Positions 62,533 to 64,000 of a stretch of 64,000 nucleotides of DNA are shown here, in pieces; positions within the stretch are counted from its first letter, which is position 1; every line of letters starts with the position of its first letter. Under the pieces are notes generated by a model, which had not been told where the DNA came from, searched no databases, and worked only from the letters and a program-made list of their open reading frames with translations. This DNA is from Paraphaeosphaeria minitans (Eukaryota; Ascomycota; Dothideomycetes; Pleosporales; Didymosphaeriaceae). Position numbers and translations under genes: made by a program. The stretch lies in the NCBI GenBank assembly GCA_015832175.1, contig WJXW01000008.1:930001-994000 (forward strand), in the 5' to 3' direction.

Positions 62533-64000
62533 AGGTTGGAGCTGGCGGGGTTAGCGGCCGCGCGTGGCCAACAAATGCGACTCATCATTCTGAGCAGAAG
62601 CGGAAGAGGATCTTCTTGTTCTCGTCCGTCTCCTGCTGCTGGTCTGCGGGCGACGACATGGTGGCTGCCTTATGTAGTGGTTTTTTTTGCAACTGTTGTG
62701 AGGCGCGGCGGCGTGTTTGTGCGTGCTGGGTGAGGCGTCGGTCGCGACTATCGCCGTGTAATGCGGTCGGGTAACGGGTGGTGACAGAGGTTCACTGCGT
62801 GGGTCGACTTCAAGTGTAAAAGACGGCGCAGGCGGTCTGGGTGCCTCAAAGACGTGGAGGCGGCGGCGCAGAACGGGCCGTGCATTCCGTCGTAGGAGGG
62901 TGAACCATTGCTCCCCGCGTTCGAGAGCTCAGCGATCGTCCCAACCGGCAATTCAGCGTCTCGGCCCTGCAGGCTTCTTTACTACACTGCAGTCTCTGCC
63001 GCATATCTCAACGCCAACGCCGGGCCAAACCAGCGCGCCCGACGACAACCCTCGGATCCCCCACACGCACATCGCACTTCAATCATGGTAAGTCCAGCGC
63101 ATGCAGCGGCGCATAGCTCCAAAGCAACGGGCACCGACACTGATGCGGGCAGTCTTCCGGACCCAAAACAGGCTTCCCTGAGGGATGGGAGATACGCCAT
63201 TCCAACAGTAAGAACGTCCCCTACTGCTTCCACCCTGCGAGCAAAGACTCGCGATGGGAGCCGCCGGCGGGAATCGACCCAGACAGGCTGAAGGCTTATA
63301 TGGCCAAATCAATTCAGCAGTGATGCTCGGTTAAGAGCGACGTATCCTTTGAGGCTTTCGAAAGTTGTCCCCCGTTGTCAGCAACCCACCAATGCCCTGG
63401 CTACTGAAGCCTTATCGAAATGCCCTCAAGCTTGGACAGCTTATCTCCATGTGGGCACCCAATTTCTTCCATTTGCAGTAACGGAACTAAGGGCTTGAGC
63501 TTGGATGCCAGTGTAGCCGGACTGCTGTACGTGATCGATTCCTTCGGCCTTCCTAGAAACACGCAGTGTGATAAAGCAGGCTGTCACTCGAATATTGCGT
63601 ACGTCTCACTCTTAGCGTGGGTGGACAGATCATGAGCGCGAAAGAAGCAGCCTTAAGGTCAGTGGTCTTCTCGCACGACTCGACGGTGCAGAGCAATAGA
63701 AGGCGAATGAGCATGACTGGCATCATACCTCAAAGCGCTAGACTCAGTGTCCTGTTCTTCGCGCAACCGTAGGTAGGACGAGAACAAGCCTTTCCCATCA
63801 TGTGAGATGGCGCTCCATGCAGTGTGGCCTGACATCCTAGAGCTTGTCGGTAACAAAGCCCGGCGAATGATAGCACGACCGAAAGTGACTCATACTCACA
63901 CGTTATCGACCTGACTGTGAACCAGCTACTACTAGCTGTAATGCATATAATGCTTTGGACAATCTCAGGCTCACGCTGTCTCCGCTGTACCCAACCCTAC
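62533..64000. other. No supportable gene
   Basis: Several overlapping open stretches on both strands (62900-63300, 63420-63635, 63659-63856) have no family signal. Nothing else is evident up to the window end. Confidence 0.4.

Noticed and set aside
1..64000. Intact Starship captain or giant mobile element
   Set aside because: No DUF3435 tyrosine recombinase frame with catalytic residues is present; only a doubtful zinc-finger remnant at 39970-40225.

Overview
The window reads as nuclear DNA of a filamentous ascomycete (Pezizomycotina; the family mix recalls Dothideomycetes, which is an inference). The grounds are short 42-70 bp GT..AG introns that repair reading frames, loose gene spacing, and fungal families: DUF6606/DUF3638/DUF3645, fungal-type NB-ARC STAND proteins, zf-3CxxC, MYND and BTB proteins, Tad-like LINEs, pogo and copia elements. 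Several dead copies carry C-to-T type nonsense changes, as expected from repeat-induced point mutation (RIP) or cytosine deamination. No rRNA, convincing tRNA, CRISPR or bacterial operon structure was seen.

Layout. 0-13 kb is gene-bearing and holds several secreted-type proteins: a cupredoxin-like protein (197-937), an 812-residue charged protein (1170-3608), a coiled-coil protein divergent from a pseudokinase across a 7-bp repeat array (4.5-6.6 kb), a small 8-cysteine secreted protein (7874-8255), a secreted dibasic-repeat precursor (9702-10463), a nucleoside deoxyribosyltransferase-like protein (11251-12135) and a very acidic protein (12747-13154). 13-17 kb is gene-poor with degenerate repeats and a broken NLR N-terminus. 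17.3-27.7 kb holds a basic/coiled-coil gene and one giant intact gene (3094 residues, one intron) with Walker A and DEAH motifs.

27.9-32.5 kb contains a dead pogo transposon and a 5'-truncated LINE. 33-37.6 kb carries a BTB gene with a doubtful splice acceptor, a stop-riddled member of a fungal family, a small zinc-finger-like protein and a MYND protein. At 37.9-39.3 kb, long inverted repeats bracket a decayed NB-ARC fragment. 40.4-48.4 kb is gene-bearing again: a 3CxxC zinc finger, a kinase-HAD-UPRTase fusion interrupted by a single amber codon, a hypothetical protein, a degenerate RNase III-fold protein overlapping a second gene, and a small zinc-finger protein. 49.6-57.5 kb is a retroelement island: a 5'-truncated copia with a putative 3' LTR, then a nearly complete LINE on the opposite strand. 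58-64 kb has a chromodomain gene, a long gene-poor stretch, a truncated MFS transporter and a 16-bp tandem array.

Most interesting for follow-up: the dibasic-repeat secreted precursor (a candidate KEX2-processed peptide), the inverted-repeat unit carrying an immune-receptor fragment, and the three-domain nucleotide-salvage fusion with one stop. I saw no single operon-like new system; the genes look individually transcribed.
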